A stretch of DNA of 37,164 nucleotides from UBA7359 sp964523895 (GCA_964523895.1 CAZGBJ010000024.1:1-37164); one strand, 5' to 3'; positions 1 to 8,402 are shown, counted from the first letter of the stretch. Made by a program: numbers and translations. The notes: generated by a model not told the origin, from the letters alone.

Positions 1-141
1 CCTTTACCCAGTTTAGGGTAATAATAAACAGTTACACAGTTTTAGTTACAGTCTCGCTTAGAACAAGAATAACATCATTAGCTGACTGGTATCGTTCATC
101 TCAGTCTTTTGCAAATAGTCGATCAATAAATAGATAAAATA

Positions 142-894
142 TTAATAAAGTGTATCAGGCAAGAACAGACTATCGATATTGGCTTCAATTTTAAGATTTT
201 TGATTTGTTCGGGATGGTATTTTTTTCTGTATTTACTCAGTTTAATTACTTTCATTCTTACTTTTTCAATATCTTCAGAATTCATATCTTGTTTTATATC
301 TTGTAGATGCTTTGTAATTTCTCCAAAAATTCTGTCTTTTTCTTGTTCCTGAAAAAAAAGTAATTCGCGCTTTTTATCATCAATAGATTCGGTGTTTTTA
401 CTATTAGTTATAAATGTCTGGTAAATAAAGTAATGTCCTGCAATAACAAGCCAGGCGTATGCGTTAATTGGATTTTGTGTCACGCCAAAACCTTTTTCAT
501 ACATTAAGCCAAATCTGTATTGAGCCAAAGGATAGCCTTTTTTTGCTGATTTTTGATATAAACGAATTGCCTTTTTAGGGTTTTGTTTAATACCTTGACC
601 TTGTTCGTACATCAAACCTAATTTATACATAGCATCTGCACGGCCATTTTTGGCAGCTTCAGAAAAAAGTTTAAATGATTTTTTTAAATCTTTTTCAACA
701 CCGTGTCCGGCGGAGTACATTGAGCCAAGAGCATACATCGCTCGATGATCGCCACGTTCTGCAAGAGGAATAAGTATACTTGCTGCAGTTTCATAATCAC
801 CTTCTATGTAAGCTTGGCCAGCTTCTTTAAAATCGGCATGTGCAAAAAGTGGATATATAACGAGAAGTAATAATATTAATTTGCTGGTTTTCAT
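142..894 (-). CDS. Sel1-like repeat periplasmic protein
   Basis: The 250-aa product begins with a clear signal peptide (residues 1-20, ending FAHA before DFKEAG), so it should be exported to the periplasm. Residues about 25-150 hold consecutive Sel1/TPR-like repeats with the family pattern A-x-x-x-LG-x-MY-x-x-G-x-G (for example ALGSMYSAGHGV near 55-66 and KLGLMYEQGQGI near 91-102). The last ~90 residues are charged and helical with no recognised domain. Sel1 proteins are usually protein-protein adaptors, and nothing here identifies the partner. The ATG lies 2 nt after the stop of the FimX-like regulator, so the two genes are almost certainly co-transcribed and probably translationally coupled, because no good Shine-Dalgarno is visible. 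The family call is firm. The role is unknown. Confidence 0.85.
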   Translation of the reverse strand: MKTSKLILLLLVIYPLFAHADFKEAGQAYIEGDYETAASILIPLAERGDHRAMYALGSMYSAGHGVEKDLKKSFKLFSEAAKNGRADAMYKLGLMYEQGQGIKQNPKKAIRLYQKSAKKGYPLAQYRFGLMYEKGFGVTQNPINAYAWLVIAGHYFIYQTFITNSKNTESIDDKKRELLFFQEQEKDRIFGEITKHLQDIKQDMNSEDIEKVRMKVIKLSKYRKKYHPEQIKNLKIEANIDSLFLPDTLY

Positions 895-896
895 AA

Positions 897-3889
897 TCAG
901 GTTAATTCAAATGATTCCACAGTATTAGATTCAACCAGATTATCCTGAATTTCACCGACAAAACTGCCAAGAGTATAATCAGTGCCAGCAGTAATCGCAT
1001 CGGTCAGGAGTGTTGAATCTTCTATACCAGAAGTAATAACCCGAACTTCTTTTGATTTTAAATATTGAAGCATATTTTGTCTTTTAGTTTCTTCATTATC
1101 TTCGTCTTCTTCATTATCTTTTTCTTCTTCTTTGCAATTAGGCGCAAGAATGCCATTTAATTTTTGCAGTTGCTCAATATTCATTATGAGTAAACTTGAT
1201 GAGCTTAATAGACAATTATCCGAGATATTATCGAGTGTATGGATATTAGACAGGGCAACACTAAATTGATGTGACTTATGCAGACCGCCTAACAACGCTT
1301 GCGCTCGTTTTTTATGATTATTAAAAACATCAAGAGGCACATCTAATATTATTGATTTACCAGGATTGTATTTCTTTGTTTGAGATAGTATTTTTTGTAG
1401 CCAGTTAAATAGTGTGATATCTGAGAACCATGACTCAGTAACTTTAATCAGAAACAGATACTGACATTTTGTTGTGCCACTTTCTGTAATACGTAAAAAA
1501 ACTTGTCTTAAAACCCATTCATTTATTGTTTGTTGCAGAGTAAGTGAAAATACGGATGTATCTAATAAATATTCATTAAGTTTGTCATCTTCAACTATTG
1601 AATGTAATCCGGTTATATAAATTTCTTTTATTTCATCCTCGTCAGAAAACATGGCTGCAACAGGTTGATAAGTCTGGATGATGCGTTTTTCATCAATTAG
1701 TTTTTTAATCTGTGTTTCAATATCACTAACTGATGCATCGGCTGTCTCAATATTCTCCGAGTCATCATCTTCTGATTTATTATCATCTGGCGTTTTTATC
1801 TCTTCCTGTTTGCTATCAGCGTTGTTTTGCGATGTATTGAGCTGTTCTTCAGCTTTATTACCATCAGTTGCTGAATCAGAATCAGGTGTTTTTATTTCTT
1901 CCGGAGTTTGTGTCTTTGCTTCTGTAACTGCTTTTAATTTAGCTTCTAACTTTTCTTTTTCTTCTTTAGCAGTTTTCATCTCTGCTTCGGCTTGTGCTTT
2001 TGCTTCAGCAACAGCTTTTAATTCAGCTTCTAACTTTTCTTTTTCTGCTTTAGCAGTTTTCATCTCTGCTTCGGCTTGAACTTTCGCTTTTGCTTCAGCT
2101 TCTGTCTTTAATTCGGCCTCGATTCTCTGTTGTGCTTCCTGCTCTGCCCGTAATTCAGCATCAACTTTCGCTTTTGCTTCAGCTTCTGTCTTTAATTCGG
2201 CCTCGATTCTCTGTTGTGCTTCCTGCTCTGCCCGTAATTCAGCATNNNNNNNNNNNNNNNNNNNNNNNNNNNNNNNNNNNNNNNNNNNNNNNNNNNNNNN
2301 NNNNNNNNNNNNNNNNNNNNNNNNNNNNNNNNNNNNNNNNNNNNNTTTAATTCGGCCTCGATTCTCTGTTGTGCTTCCTGCTCTGCCCGTAATTCAGCAT
2401 TAACTTTCGCTTTTGCTTCAGCTTCTGTCTTTAATTCGGCCTCGATTCTCTGCTGTGCTTCCTGCTCTGCCCGTAATTCAGCATCAACTTTTGCTTTTGC
2501 TTCAGCTTCTGTCTTTAATTCAGCCTCGATTCTCTGTTGTACTTCTTGCTCTGCCCGTAATTCAGCATCAACTTTCGCTTTTGCTTCAGCTTCTGTCTTT
2601 AATTCAGCCTCAATTCTCTGTTGTGCTTCCTGTTCCGCTTGATTCTTTATTTCTTCTCGAGCTTTTAATTCAGTCTCCGCATTTTTTCGGGCTTCTTCTT
2701 CAGCTTCGGCCTTTTCTTTTGCCTCAGCGGCAATCTTTAGTTCAGCTTCGGCCTTTTCTTTTGCTCCGGCGGCAATGATCAATTCAGCCTCAAGTTTTTT
2801 CTTGGCCTCTTGCTCGGCTTGTATTGCGGCTTCGGCTTTTTCTTTTGCTTGTTCTGCTGCTCTCAGTTCAGTTTCAAGATTCTCTTTTTCCTCAATTGTT
2901 ATTTGTTCTATATTACTTTCGATCGTCTGTTCGTTATTATTTGTTTCTTTCTCAGAAAATTTGGGAATAACATCTGTTTCTTTCCAAATGTAATGAAAAT
3001 TGCCTTTTGTTTTGCTTGCCTGGTCGCAGGCAGTTGAAGCAATATTAATTAGTTGTTCAGCAGGTTCATTAAAAACACCAAGTTTTAATACGCCAATACT
3101 GACTGAAAATTTATATTTCTCTTCTGAAAATTTAAAGACGCATTTTGCAAGGTGTTTACATAAACCCTGCATATTAAAATCAAGTGTTTCCTGATTAATC
3201 GGGTAGTCAATTTGCACACCAATCTCTATATCGCTTATGCGAGTGATATTTGGGTTGCAGGCACCAAGTTTGAATACTTCAAAACTGTTTTTTGCGATAT
3301 GGTTTACCAGATTATCTCTGCCTATGATTCCGATTTGTTCTTCAAGTTTATCTAAATCATCGGGTCTTATTACGACAAGAGCTCGTTCAATTTCTTTATG
3401 GCCGAAAGCTTTTTCAAGATTTTCATAGAAAACTTCTTTACTAAATGATTTGTTGTGCTGAGTTATTTCCTGTTTTTTTCGACGTTCAGATTTTTTATCT
3501 TCCCATGCGTGAATGATTGATTGCTTCAGCTGATCCTTGGTCAGGGATTGTTTAGCCTGGTATTCATAGATACCTGACTTTAGGGCACGGATTGCTATTT
3601 CTTCAGTTCCTGCACCGGTAAGCATAATGGTAGCCGGAAATGATGCTTTTTTATGATGTTGATGAAGTATATCAAGGCCAGTGGTGCCAACAATTGATAG
3701 ATGATAGTCAAGCAACAGAACGTCTATTTCTGACCAGTTAAAACTATCATCTGGTACGCCCTCAAAAACAGGATCATATTCAATAGTTTCAACGCCGGGT
3801 AATAATTTTTTAATAAACGTTTTTATTAATTTACGATAGTCAGAATTATCATCGATAATCAATATTTTTTCTAAAGTAGAGTCAGACAT
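897..3889 (-). CDS. FimX-like response regulator: REC, degenerate GGDEF, repetitive coiled coil, degenerate EAL (interrupted by assembly gap)
   Basis: Read as one gene across the N-gap, because both sides carry the same 28-residue repeat. Residues 1-125 are a receiver domain: acidic pair D13/D14, phospho-acceptor D61 in LLLDYHL, T91 and K113. Residues ~150-300 match a GGDEF fold, but the signature is replaced by RISDIEIGV (217-225), so it should not make c-di-GMP; SVSIGV (262-267) is conserved. A long Ala/Glu/Lys coiled coil follows (from ~335), then an acidic low-complexity linker. The last ~275 residues resemble the EAL domain of FimX (YQPVAAMF, INEWVLRQ, GTDYTLGSF), but the EAL and DDFG catalytic motifs are absent. 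An acidic insertion follows LAPNCKEEE. FimX-family proteins control type IV pilus function through c-di-GMP; this role here is inferred. Minimum length is about 973 aa if the gap is 29 nt. The apparent frame change at the gap is an artefact of the fixed 100 Ns. Confidence 0.8.
2079..2640 (-). repeat. 84-bp tandem repeat array encoding a 28-aa coiled-coil heptad repeat
   Basis: On the plus strand, the repeat unit beginning TTTAATTCGG/CAG recurs at 2107, 2191, 2346, 2430, 2514 and 2598, exactly 84 bp apart on each side of the gap. Translated on the minus strand it gives AELRAEQEAQQRIEAELK followed by TEAEAKAKVD. That is 28 residues, or four heptads. Copies are nearly identical, with only scattered silent or conservative changes, which suggests recent expansion or homogenisation. 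The array is flanked in register by a second 28-residue repeat type (residues EMKTAKAEKEKLEAELKAV and following, 1932-2066). Confidence 0.95.
2246..2345. other. Assembly gap (100 N) inside the tandem repeat
   Basis: Exactly 100 N, the usual placeholder for unknown length. It falls inside the near-identical 84-bp repeats, a typical place for assembly to break. Repeat phase and reading frame can be used independently to constrain the true length. Both are satisfied by 29 + 84n bases, so the gene is probably intact in the organism. Confidence 0.95.
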
Positions 3890-3991
3890 GGTTATTCAGA
3901 TTAATACCAAATTAAATCTAATATATAGGTTTGTTATTATTATATTTCAGGCTAGTTTAAAAATACAAAAAAGTAGCGAGGTTTTATGTTT

Positions 3992-4624
3992 TTAGCTTTC
4001 AGTATTTTTTATTCTTTCATTTGTTTCAGCTTGGCGCCGATTAATTACATCCAGAAATGCATGGGCAACATGGGGTACATGTTCGAAATAATGCGTCAAA
4101 TTCTTGTATGGGGAAGATAGAAGTTCAATTGGGACAACTGATCTTACTGAGGCTGTGCGTATGCCTCCTTGAAAATAGCCCATTTCACCAATGGGTTCTA
4201 CTGCATCGACAAAAGCAATATGAATTTCATTGCCGTCATCGTCTTTAGTGAATACTTCCAGTTTCCCTTCTACCAAAACATATAAAGTAGGATCATTTTC
4301 TCCCTCGAAAATAAATTGTTTATCTGCGCCTAAACTGATTTCAGAAAATTGGTTACCAATAGCAGATAATTCTGATCTATTAAGTGCTGCAAATACCGAG
4401 CATAAACCTAGTCTATCAGCACGTTGTTGACGTAAAGCATTGTCCAGTTCTTCTTGTTTAATGATTTCCAGATCGATTAATAGTTCGCCGATACGTTTTT
4501 GGGCTTGTCCTGCAAGTTTGGCCTCGCGTTTTTTTTGCATGGCTATTCTTATAGTGCCTCGTGAGCAGGGTAGATATTCTCCTAACAGGCGTGGACGTGG
4601 TTTTTCCTGTTCATTCTCTGCCAC
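3992..4624 (-). CDS. Cyclic-nucleotide-binding-fold protein with MshEN-like N-terminal region
   Basis: 210 aa with a GTG start at 4624, preceded by AAGGA at 9-nt spacing. Residues ~75-185 form a CRP-type cyclic-nucleotide-binding domain: LYVLVEGKLEV (114-124), then a phosphate-binding cassette with G146-E147 and R156 (PIGEMGYFQGGIRTASV). No helix-turn-helix follows, so this is a sensor or adaptor rather than a CRP-type transcription factor. Residues 44-67 (RIGELLIDLEIIKQEELDNA, then LRQQ) fit the second half of the MshEN/GspE-N c-di-GMP motif (RLG-x2-L-x10-L-x3-L-x2-Q), except that the usual Gly is Glu53. Residues 13-40 may be a degenerate first half (LLGEYL...AMQKK). It lies 102 bp upstream of the FimX-like gene in the same direction, so joint expression is plausible. 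The cNMP fold is confident. The ligand is not established. Confidence 0.8.
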   Translation of the reverse strand: MAENEQEKPRPRLLGEYLPCSRGTIRIAMQKKREAKLAGQAQKRIGELLIDLEIIKQEELDNALRQQRADRLGLCSVFAALNRSELSAIGNQFSEISLGADKQFIFEGENDPTLYVLVEGKLEVFTKDDDGNEIHIAFVDAVEPIGEMGYFQGGIRTASVRSVVPIELLSSPYKNLTHYFEHVPHVAHAFLDVINRRQAETNERIKNTES

Positions 4625-4996
4625 TGTGATAATTCCTTTTGTATTTATTAAATAATTGTAGAAATCTTAGAAGATACAGCGGCTAATGGCAAAATATATT
4701 CAACAGAAAATCTATAGATAGTTCTCATTTTTAGCTAATAATAGTGATATCTGTTTGCTTATTGGATTGTAGTAACAATTTGCCTGCCAAATGTACTGAA
4801 TTATGGGATTATATGGTCTATGTGCTTGTGAACAGCCTGAGCGTAACATCTATGGTAAAGTGTTGATAAACTTCAGTAAAATGATACAGGGATAGATAAA
4901 GCAGCTGAAAATACATTTTATACCGATGCTAAATTGCTTGATGGCAGAAGAATTAATGAAAAATATATAAACATAGACTTAAAAATGGTTGAATAA
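4625..4996. other. 372-bp intergenic region without a supported gene
   Basis: Divergent spacer between the cNMP-fold gene (minus) and the small secreted protein gene (plus). It must hold promoters for both, but I see no convincing -35/-10 pair. A stop-free stretch at 4880-4996 in the frame ending TAA directly against the ATG of the next gene reads as a plausible peptide, but it lacks a start codon or ribosome-binding site and matches no family I recognise. It could be chance or a decayed gene end. Confidence 0.5.
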
Positions 4997-5362
4997 ATGA
5001 ACAGACTCATCATAACGACATTATTATTGTTTTTATCAATACACGTATCCGCGCAAGCTTTACCCGGCGGTCATTCATTAGTACAAAATGATGAAGGTGA
5101 ATATTCCGTCGTGAATAAAAAAAATATCACGATGATTGAAGCTTCGATTTTAAAGCTTGGCTATAGCTCCAGATGGATTCTTGCTTGTATCAAGCATGTG
5201 TCGGTTGATACGGATCTTAAACGATGGGTTTTTCTTGATGTAAGAAATGGGGGAACGTATGACACATTGCATCAGGAAAACTGGGCGTATTTTCGCGATG
5301 AGGCTTATCCTGAATTAAAAGAAATAAAGTTAACAGATTTTAGTGATGAAGATTGTCCTTAG
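4997..5362 (+). CDS. Small secreted protein of unknown function
   Basis: 121 aa with a typical signal peptide (MNRLIITTLLLFLSIHVSA, probable cleavage near residue 19). The mature ~100 residues are mixed polar and hydrophobic with two cysteines (in LACIKH and at the penultimate position, DEDCP). These could form a disulfide in the periplasm. I do not recognise the family. The stop lies 27 bp before the DksA/TraR-like gene on the same strand, so the pair is probably co-transcribed. No clear Shine-Dalgarno precedes the ATG, so the start is the obvious one by signal peptide rather than by RBS. Confidence 0.6.
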   Translation: MNRLIITTLLLFLSIHVSAQALPGGHSLVQNDEGEYSVVNKKNITMIEASILKLGYSSRWILACIKHVSVDTDLKRWVFLDVRNGGTYDTLHQENWAYFRDEAYPELKEIKLTDFSDEDCP

Positions 5363-5389
5363 TATAGTGCTTTATTCAGCCATTAATTA

Positions 5390-5743
5390 ATGACTGAACA
5401 AGACATAGACCTCATATATTTCAAGGGGCTGCTTAATGAAAGACGGGCTGAAATAAATGAGTTGATTGAAGTTGGAGAAAATGCTGCACAACCGGTTGAA
5501 TTAGATCAAACTCGCGTTGGTCGTCTAAGCAGAATGGACGCACTGCAGGCTCAGGCAATGTCAGTTGAAGCAAAACGCAGGAGAGAAATAGAATCAGTCA
5601 GAATTAGTGCTGCGTTAAAGCGCGTCGAAGCAGGGACTTACGGTGAATGCCTGCAGTGTAGTGAATTAATTTCAGTCGCGCGTTTAGAATTTAATCCTTC
5701 TGCGCCGCTTTGTATTCAATGTGCCGAACGTAAAGAGGAATAA
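5390..5743 (+). CDS. DksA/TraR-family zinc-finger protein
   Basis: 117 aa. The C-terminus carries a four-cysteine zinc finger, C87-x2-C90-x17-C108-x2-C111, in the arrangement of the DksA/TraR family. Residues ~5-80 are helical and include QTRVGRLSRMDALQAQAM, a signature seen in the short TraR/DksA-like proteins of proteobacteria. It is shorter than canonical DksA (~150 aa), so the coiled-coil probe that enters the RNA polymerase secondary channel is reduced. Expected role: RNA polymerase-binding modulator of transcription. This particular subgroup is poorly characterised, so no gene symbol is given. A strong hairpin follows within 5 bp of the stop. Confidence 0.85.
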   Translation: MTEQDIDLIYFKGLLNERRAEINELIEVGENAAQPVELDQTRVGRLSRMDALQAQAMSVEAKRRREIESVRISAALKRVEAGTYGECLQCSELISVARLEFNPSAPLCIQCAERKEE

Positions 5744-5785
5744 AAAAAGCCTTGCTTATATTGAATATAAACAAGGCTTTATGCG
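5741..5785 (-). terminator. Bidirectional hairpin terminator between convergent genes
   Basis: Perfect 9-bp arms AAAGCCTTG (5746-5754) and CAAGGCTTT (5772-5780), with an inner AT dyad (TTATATT / AATATAA, 5756-5770). On the minus strand the hairpin is followed by a run of seven T, making it a good intrinsic terminator for the short-chain dehydrogenase gene. On the plus strand the T tract is only three bases, so termination of the DksA-like gene is weaker but plausible. Confidence 0.8.
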
Positions 5786-5822
5786 TAAGAAAAGTCAACA
5801 ATAACTACTGACAGGAATCGTT

Positions 5823-6638
5823 TTAAGCTGAAGGATGCCAGCCTGCATCTGCCCAGAGATTACCACTAACAGCAGAATTTGAAATCATGAAGCATATTGC
5901 TTCGGCGATTTCTTTGGGCTGAATTAAACGTCCTAATTGTGTGTCAGGTAAAATATTTTTCTCGATGTAATCTTCACCCATTGCTCTGACCATAGGTGTA
6001 TCGGTAAAACCCGGATGAACAACTGCACATCGGATTCCGTGGAAAATGGCTTCTTTAGTCAAGGTTGATGCTGCACCTTCAAGACCTGCTTTGGTAGAAG
6101 CATAAGATACTTGGCCTTTGTTTCCCTGTGATGAGACTGAACCAATAAATACAACAGTTCCCCGGACACCCTCATCAGAATTCCATTTTTTTAGACCACG
6201 TTGTGCTCGATCTTCGGCTAATTCGGCAATCATGTGCATTGCCCAATAAATTGGCGCGATAAGATTGACATTAATGACGAGTTGAAAATTCTCTACAGGA
6301 TAAACATTCGCTTTTTTTGTTTCTCTGTCGACTTTGACCGCCAGCGCATCTCGTGTAATGCCTGCTGCAGGCACACATATACTGACGATGCCATGATCTT
6401 TTTTCATCGTTTCGAACACATGATTTCTAAACGCTTCGTCAGTGACATCTCCTTGAAAAGCATAAGCGACCTTTGCATCAACTTCGTTATTAACTTGTTC
6501 TGCAGCGATTTCAGCAGCATCAGTCATGTCTACTATAGCAATTGCTTTGGCGCCACGTTGAGCGAGTTCGAATGCAACAGCGCGACCAATACCACCGGCA
6601 GCACCCGTTACTATTGCAACTCTGTCTTTAATTTCCAT
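5823..6638 (-). CDS. Short-chain dehydrogenase/reductase (FabG-like SDR)
   Basis: 271 aa classical SDR. The N-terminal Rossmann nucleotide motif is TGAAGGIG (11-18). The catalytic set is visible: N125 (INVNL), S167, Y179 and K183 (YASTK). The usual 13-residue Ser-Tyr spacing is 12 here because the loop is one residue shorter. The C-terminal NPxxTxP-like element is HPGFTDTPM. Closest in style to 3-oxoacyl-ACP reductase/acetoacetyl-CoA reductase, but residues ~98-118 contain a charged insertion (VKVDRETKKANVYPVENF), and substrate cannot be assigned. The start is supported by GAGG about 7 nt before the ATG. A same-strand permease gene lies 73 bp upstream. Confidence 0.9.
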   Translation of the reverse strand: MEIKDRVAIVTGAAGGIGRAVAFELAQRGAKAIAIVDMTDAAEIAAEQVNNEVDAKVAYAFQGDVTDEAFRNHVFETMKKDHGIVSICVPAAGITRDALAVKVDRETKKANVYPVENFQLVINVNLIAPIYWAMHMIAELAEDRAQRGLKKWNSDEGVRGTVVFIGSVSSQGNKGQVSYASTKAGLEGAASTLTKEAIFHGIRCAVVHPGFTDTPMVRAMGEDYIEKNILPDTQLGRLIQPKEIAEAICFMISNSAVSGNLWADAGWHPSA

Positions 6639-6711
6639 GGAAAACCTCTTTGTTGTAATGAAAATGAATTAATTTCCCCATTGTAACGCATATTTTGTGC
6701 GCCGCAACATA

Positions 6712-7506
6712 TTATTGAAAATAAAACACTATTTCTATATTTTTCAATGATTTAAAAAATAAGGGGGCGGTCAAATTTTTGTTCAAAATTGCTTTAATTA
6801 GCATGACAATTCCGCAGAAGAACATTAAAGCGAGGGTATATTGTCTAAATTGCATGACATCAATGTTTTCCAGGTGTTTCCGCGCTAAAAATACGCCAAT
6901 AACTGCGCCTGCACCTAATATCACGCCATAGCTTGCTATCTGGACGTTGAGTGCGCCAAAAGCACCATAACTGATTAGCTTAGTTAGCTGCATGACAAAT
7001 GAGTTAATTGCCTTTGTGCCTACAAGTCGTTCTTTTACCAAGCCATAACTCAACATAAAGGGATTATGAACAGGACCTGTTGCACCGATGAGCCCTGAAA
7101 GAAATGACACACTAAAACCTAATGGCAAGAACCAGGCTAATTTCATTTTAATCGCGAGCTTAGATTTACTTAATTTGTCTTGTAATACATAGCTGATCAA
7201 AAATAAACCAAGCAATATCTGGATAATTTGAACGTTGATATGAGTTAAGAGCCAGGCTCCAATAACGGCACCAATAATACTGCCGGGCAATAAATAGTGA
7301 ATGACTTGCCAGTCGATGTGCTTACGGAATAGATAGGCCCGTGATGGATTAGCTATTAATGCAGCGATAGAGATGATAGGCGCAACCATTTGCGCGCCTA
7401 ACAAGAAAGTAATTACCGGAATCAAGAGTGTCGCAGCACCGCCCGCGGCGACAGTGCTAAAAAACCATGCCAATAGTCCACATAGAAATAATAAGGGAAA
7501 AGTCAT
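6712..7506 (-). CDS. TauE/SafE-family membrane permease (probable anion/sulfite exporter)
   Basis: 264 aa and almost entirely hydrophobic, with about eight membrane segments. It shows the duplicated TauE/SafE pattern: an N-terminal half with AGGAATLLIPVITFLLG and a second half with SGLIGATGPVHNPFMLSYGL. The family (DUF81) moves small anions such as sulfite, sulfoacetate or related organosulfonates, but the substrate is not determined by sequence. ATG at 7506. The 101-bp spacer to the divergent msrA gene contains an AT-rich dyad. Family call strong, substrate unknown. Confidence 0.85.
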   Translation of the reverse strand: MTFPLLFLCGLLAWFFSTVAAGGAATLLIPVITFLLGAQMVAPIISIAALIANPSRAYLFRKHIDWQVIHYLLPGSIIGAVIGAWLLTHINVQIIQILLGLFLISYVLQDKLSKSKLAIKMKLAWFLPLGFSVSFLSGLIGATGPVHNPFMLSYGLVKERLVGTKAINSFVMQLTKLISYGAFGALNVQIASYGVILGAGAVIGVFLARKHLENIDVMQFRQYTLALMFFCGIVMLIKAILNKNLTAPLFFKSLKNIEIVFYFQ

Positions 7507-7510
7507 GTTC

Positions 7511-7539
7511 TAAATTTAACAGAATAAATATTAAATTTA
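7511..7539. promoter_or_regulatory. AT-rich inverted repeat in divergent tauE-like/msrA spacer
   Basis: Perfect 9-bp arms TAAATTTAA (7511-7519) and TTAAATTTA (7531-7539) separated by 11 nt, immediately upstream of the permease start and within the shared promoter region. It could be an operator, but the all-A/T composition makes chance occurrence fairly likely. Confidence 0.3.
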
Positions 7540-7607
7540 TGAATCAATCTTATGACTTTGTATGTTAATTTCTGAACTCTGTTATTTAACGATAATCAAA
7601 CTTGACG

Positions 7608-8243
7608 ATGTTTTTCGGTTTAGACAAAAAAAAGCAACTTCCGAGCGCTAAAGAGGCATTAGCTGGCCGCCAAACCTTAATGCCTGTCGAAAATAGACAT
7701 TATGTGAATGGTCATCCTATCGTGTCTCCATTTCCTGATGAGACTGACAAGGTGATATTGGGTTTAGGCTGTTTCTGGGGTGCTGAGAGACAGTTTTGGC
7801 AACAATCTGGTATTTATTCTACTGCGGTTGGTTATATTGGCGGCTTGACCCCAAATCCCACTTATGAAGAAGTGTGTACCGGCATGACCGGGCATAATGA
7901 AGCCGTACTAGTTGTTTATGAGCCTGAAAAAATTAGTTATACAAAACTATTATCAATATTTTGGGAATCACATGATCCTACACAAGGTATGCGTCAGGGA
8001 AATGACAACGGCACGCAGTATCGTTCAGGTATTTATGTTTATAGTGAAGAACAAAAATTATTGGCAGAATCTTCGAAAAGAGAATATCAATCCAGGCTAA
8101 GTAATGCAGGATTTTCTGAAATTACGACGGAGGTATTGATTGCCCCTGAATTTTATTATGCTGAGGCATATCATCAACAGTATCTGGCTAAAAATCCGGC
8201 GGGATATTGTGGTTTAGCTGGCACGGGGGTGTGTTCCAGCTAG
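7608..8243 (+). CDS. msrA: Peptide methionine-S-sulfoxide reductase MsrA
   Basis: 211 aa from the ATG at 7608; an in-frame TTG at 7602 would add two residues but has no better RBS. The active-site motif GCFWG has the nucleophilic cysteine at residue 55. Family hallmarks follow: YSTAVGYIGG, NPTYEEVCTG, GHNEAV, and WESHDPTQGMRQGNDNGTQYRS. The resolving cysteines sit in GYCGLAGTGVCSS at the C-terminus, as in the longer E. coli-type enzyme. It reduces methionine-S-sulfoxide in proteins, with thioredoxin as electron donor, in the cytoplasm (no signal peptide). Convergent with the 46-aa ORF at 8262-8402, only 18 bp away. Confidence 0.97.
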   Translation: MFFGLDKKKQLPSAKEALAGRQTLMPVENRHYVNGHPIVSPFPDETDKVILGLGCFWGAERQFWQQSGIYSTAVGYIGGLTPNPTYEEVCTGMTGHNEAVLVVYEPEKISYTKLLSIFWESHDPTQGMRQGNDNGTQYRSGIYVYSEEQKLLAESSKREYQSRLSNAGFSEITTEVLIAPEFYYAEAYHQQYLAKNPAGYCGLAGTGVCSS

Positions 8244-8261
8244 TATAAAGTTAATGCAGCG

Positions 8262-8402
8262 TTACTTTGATCTAGATGACAAACTCTTTTTAGACACTTT
8301 TTTAGGTTTTACTGCCGTTGTTTGTTTTTTATCTGCTTTAAGCGAATGAGCTTTAAATGATACGGGCATCATGCTGCCGCCAGATGTTCTTATATAGTTC
8401 AT
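8262..8402 (-). CDS. Small basic protein (46 aa), not previously called
   Basis: Found by reading the minus strand between msrA and the PilZ gene. ATG at 8402 is preceded by AAGGAG at 7-nt spacing, one of the best ribosome-binding sites in the window. The product starts MNYIRTSGGSMMPVSFKAHS and ends in a lysine/serine-rich tail (KPKKVSKKSLSSRSK). It has no signal peptide or membrane segment and is strongly basic, so it could be a nucleic-acid-binding or ribosome-associated peptide; that is speculation. It lies 28 bp downstream of the PilZ-family gene on the same strand and is probably co-transcribed with it. I do not recognise a family. Confidence 0.65.
   Translation of the reverse strand: MNYIRTSGGSMMPVSFKAHSLKADKKQTTAVKPKKVSKKSLSSRSK

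Noticed and set aside
4..21. Hairpin TTACCC/GGGTAA at the left edge
   Set aside because: Only six base pairs, mostly without a T-run, and no gene context visible at the window edge.
2192..2245. Apparent truncated C-terminus (frameshift) of the response regulator after the gap
   Set aside because: The frame change is produced by the arbitrary 100-N gap; repeat phase and the intact frame on the far side show continuity.
2079..2640. Regularly spaced repeats as a possible CRISPR array
   Set aside because: Units are contiguous 84-bp tandem copies without unique spacers and are coding.
2090..2778. Long plus-strand ORFs with LLQLLSLI-type repeats
   Set aside because: They are antisense shadows of the 84-bp repeats in the FimX-like gene; a repeat length divisible by three keeps all frames open.
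4880..4996. Stop-free frame ending TAA directly abutting the ATG at 4997
   Set aside because: Protein-like in appearance but only 38 codons, no start codon or RBS, and no recognised family; could be a decayed gene end.
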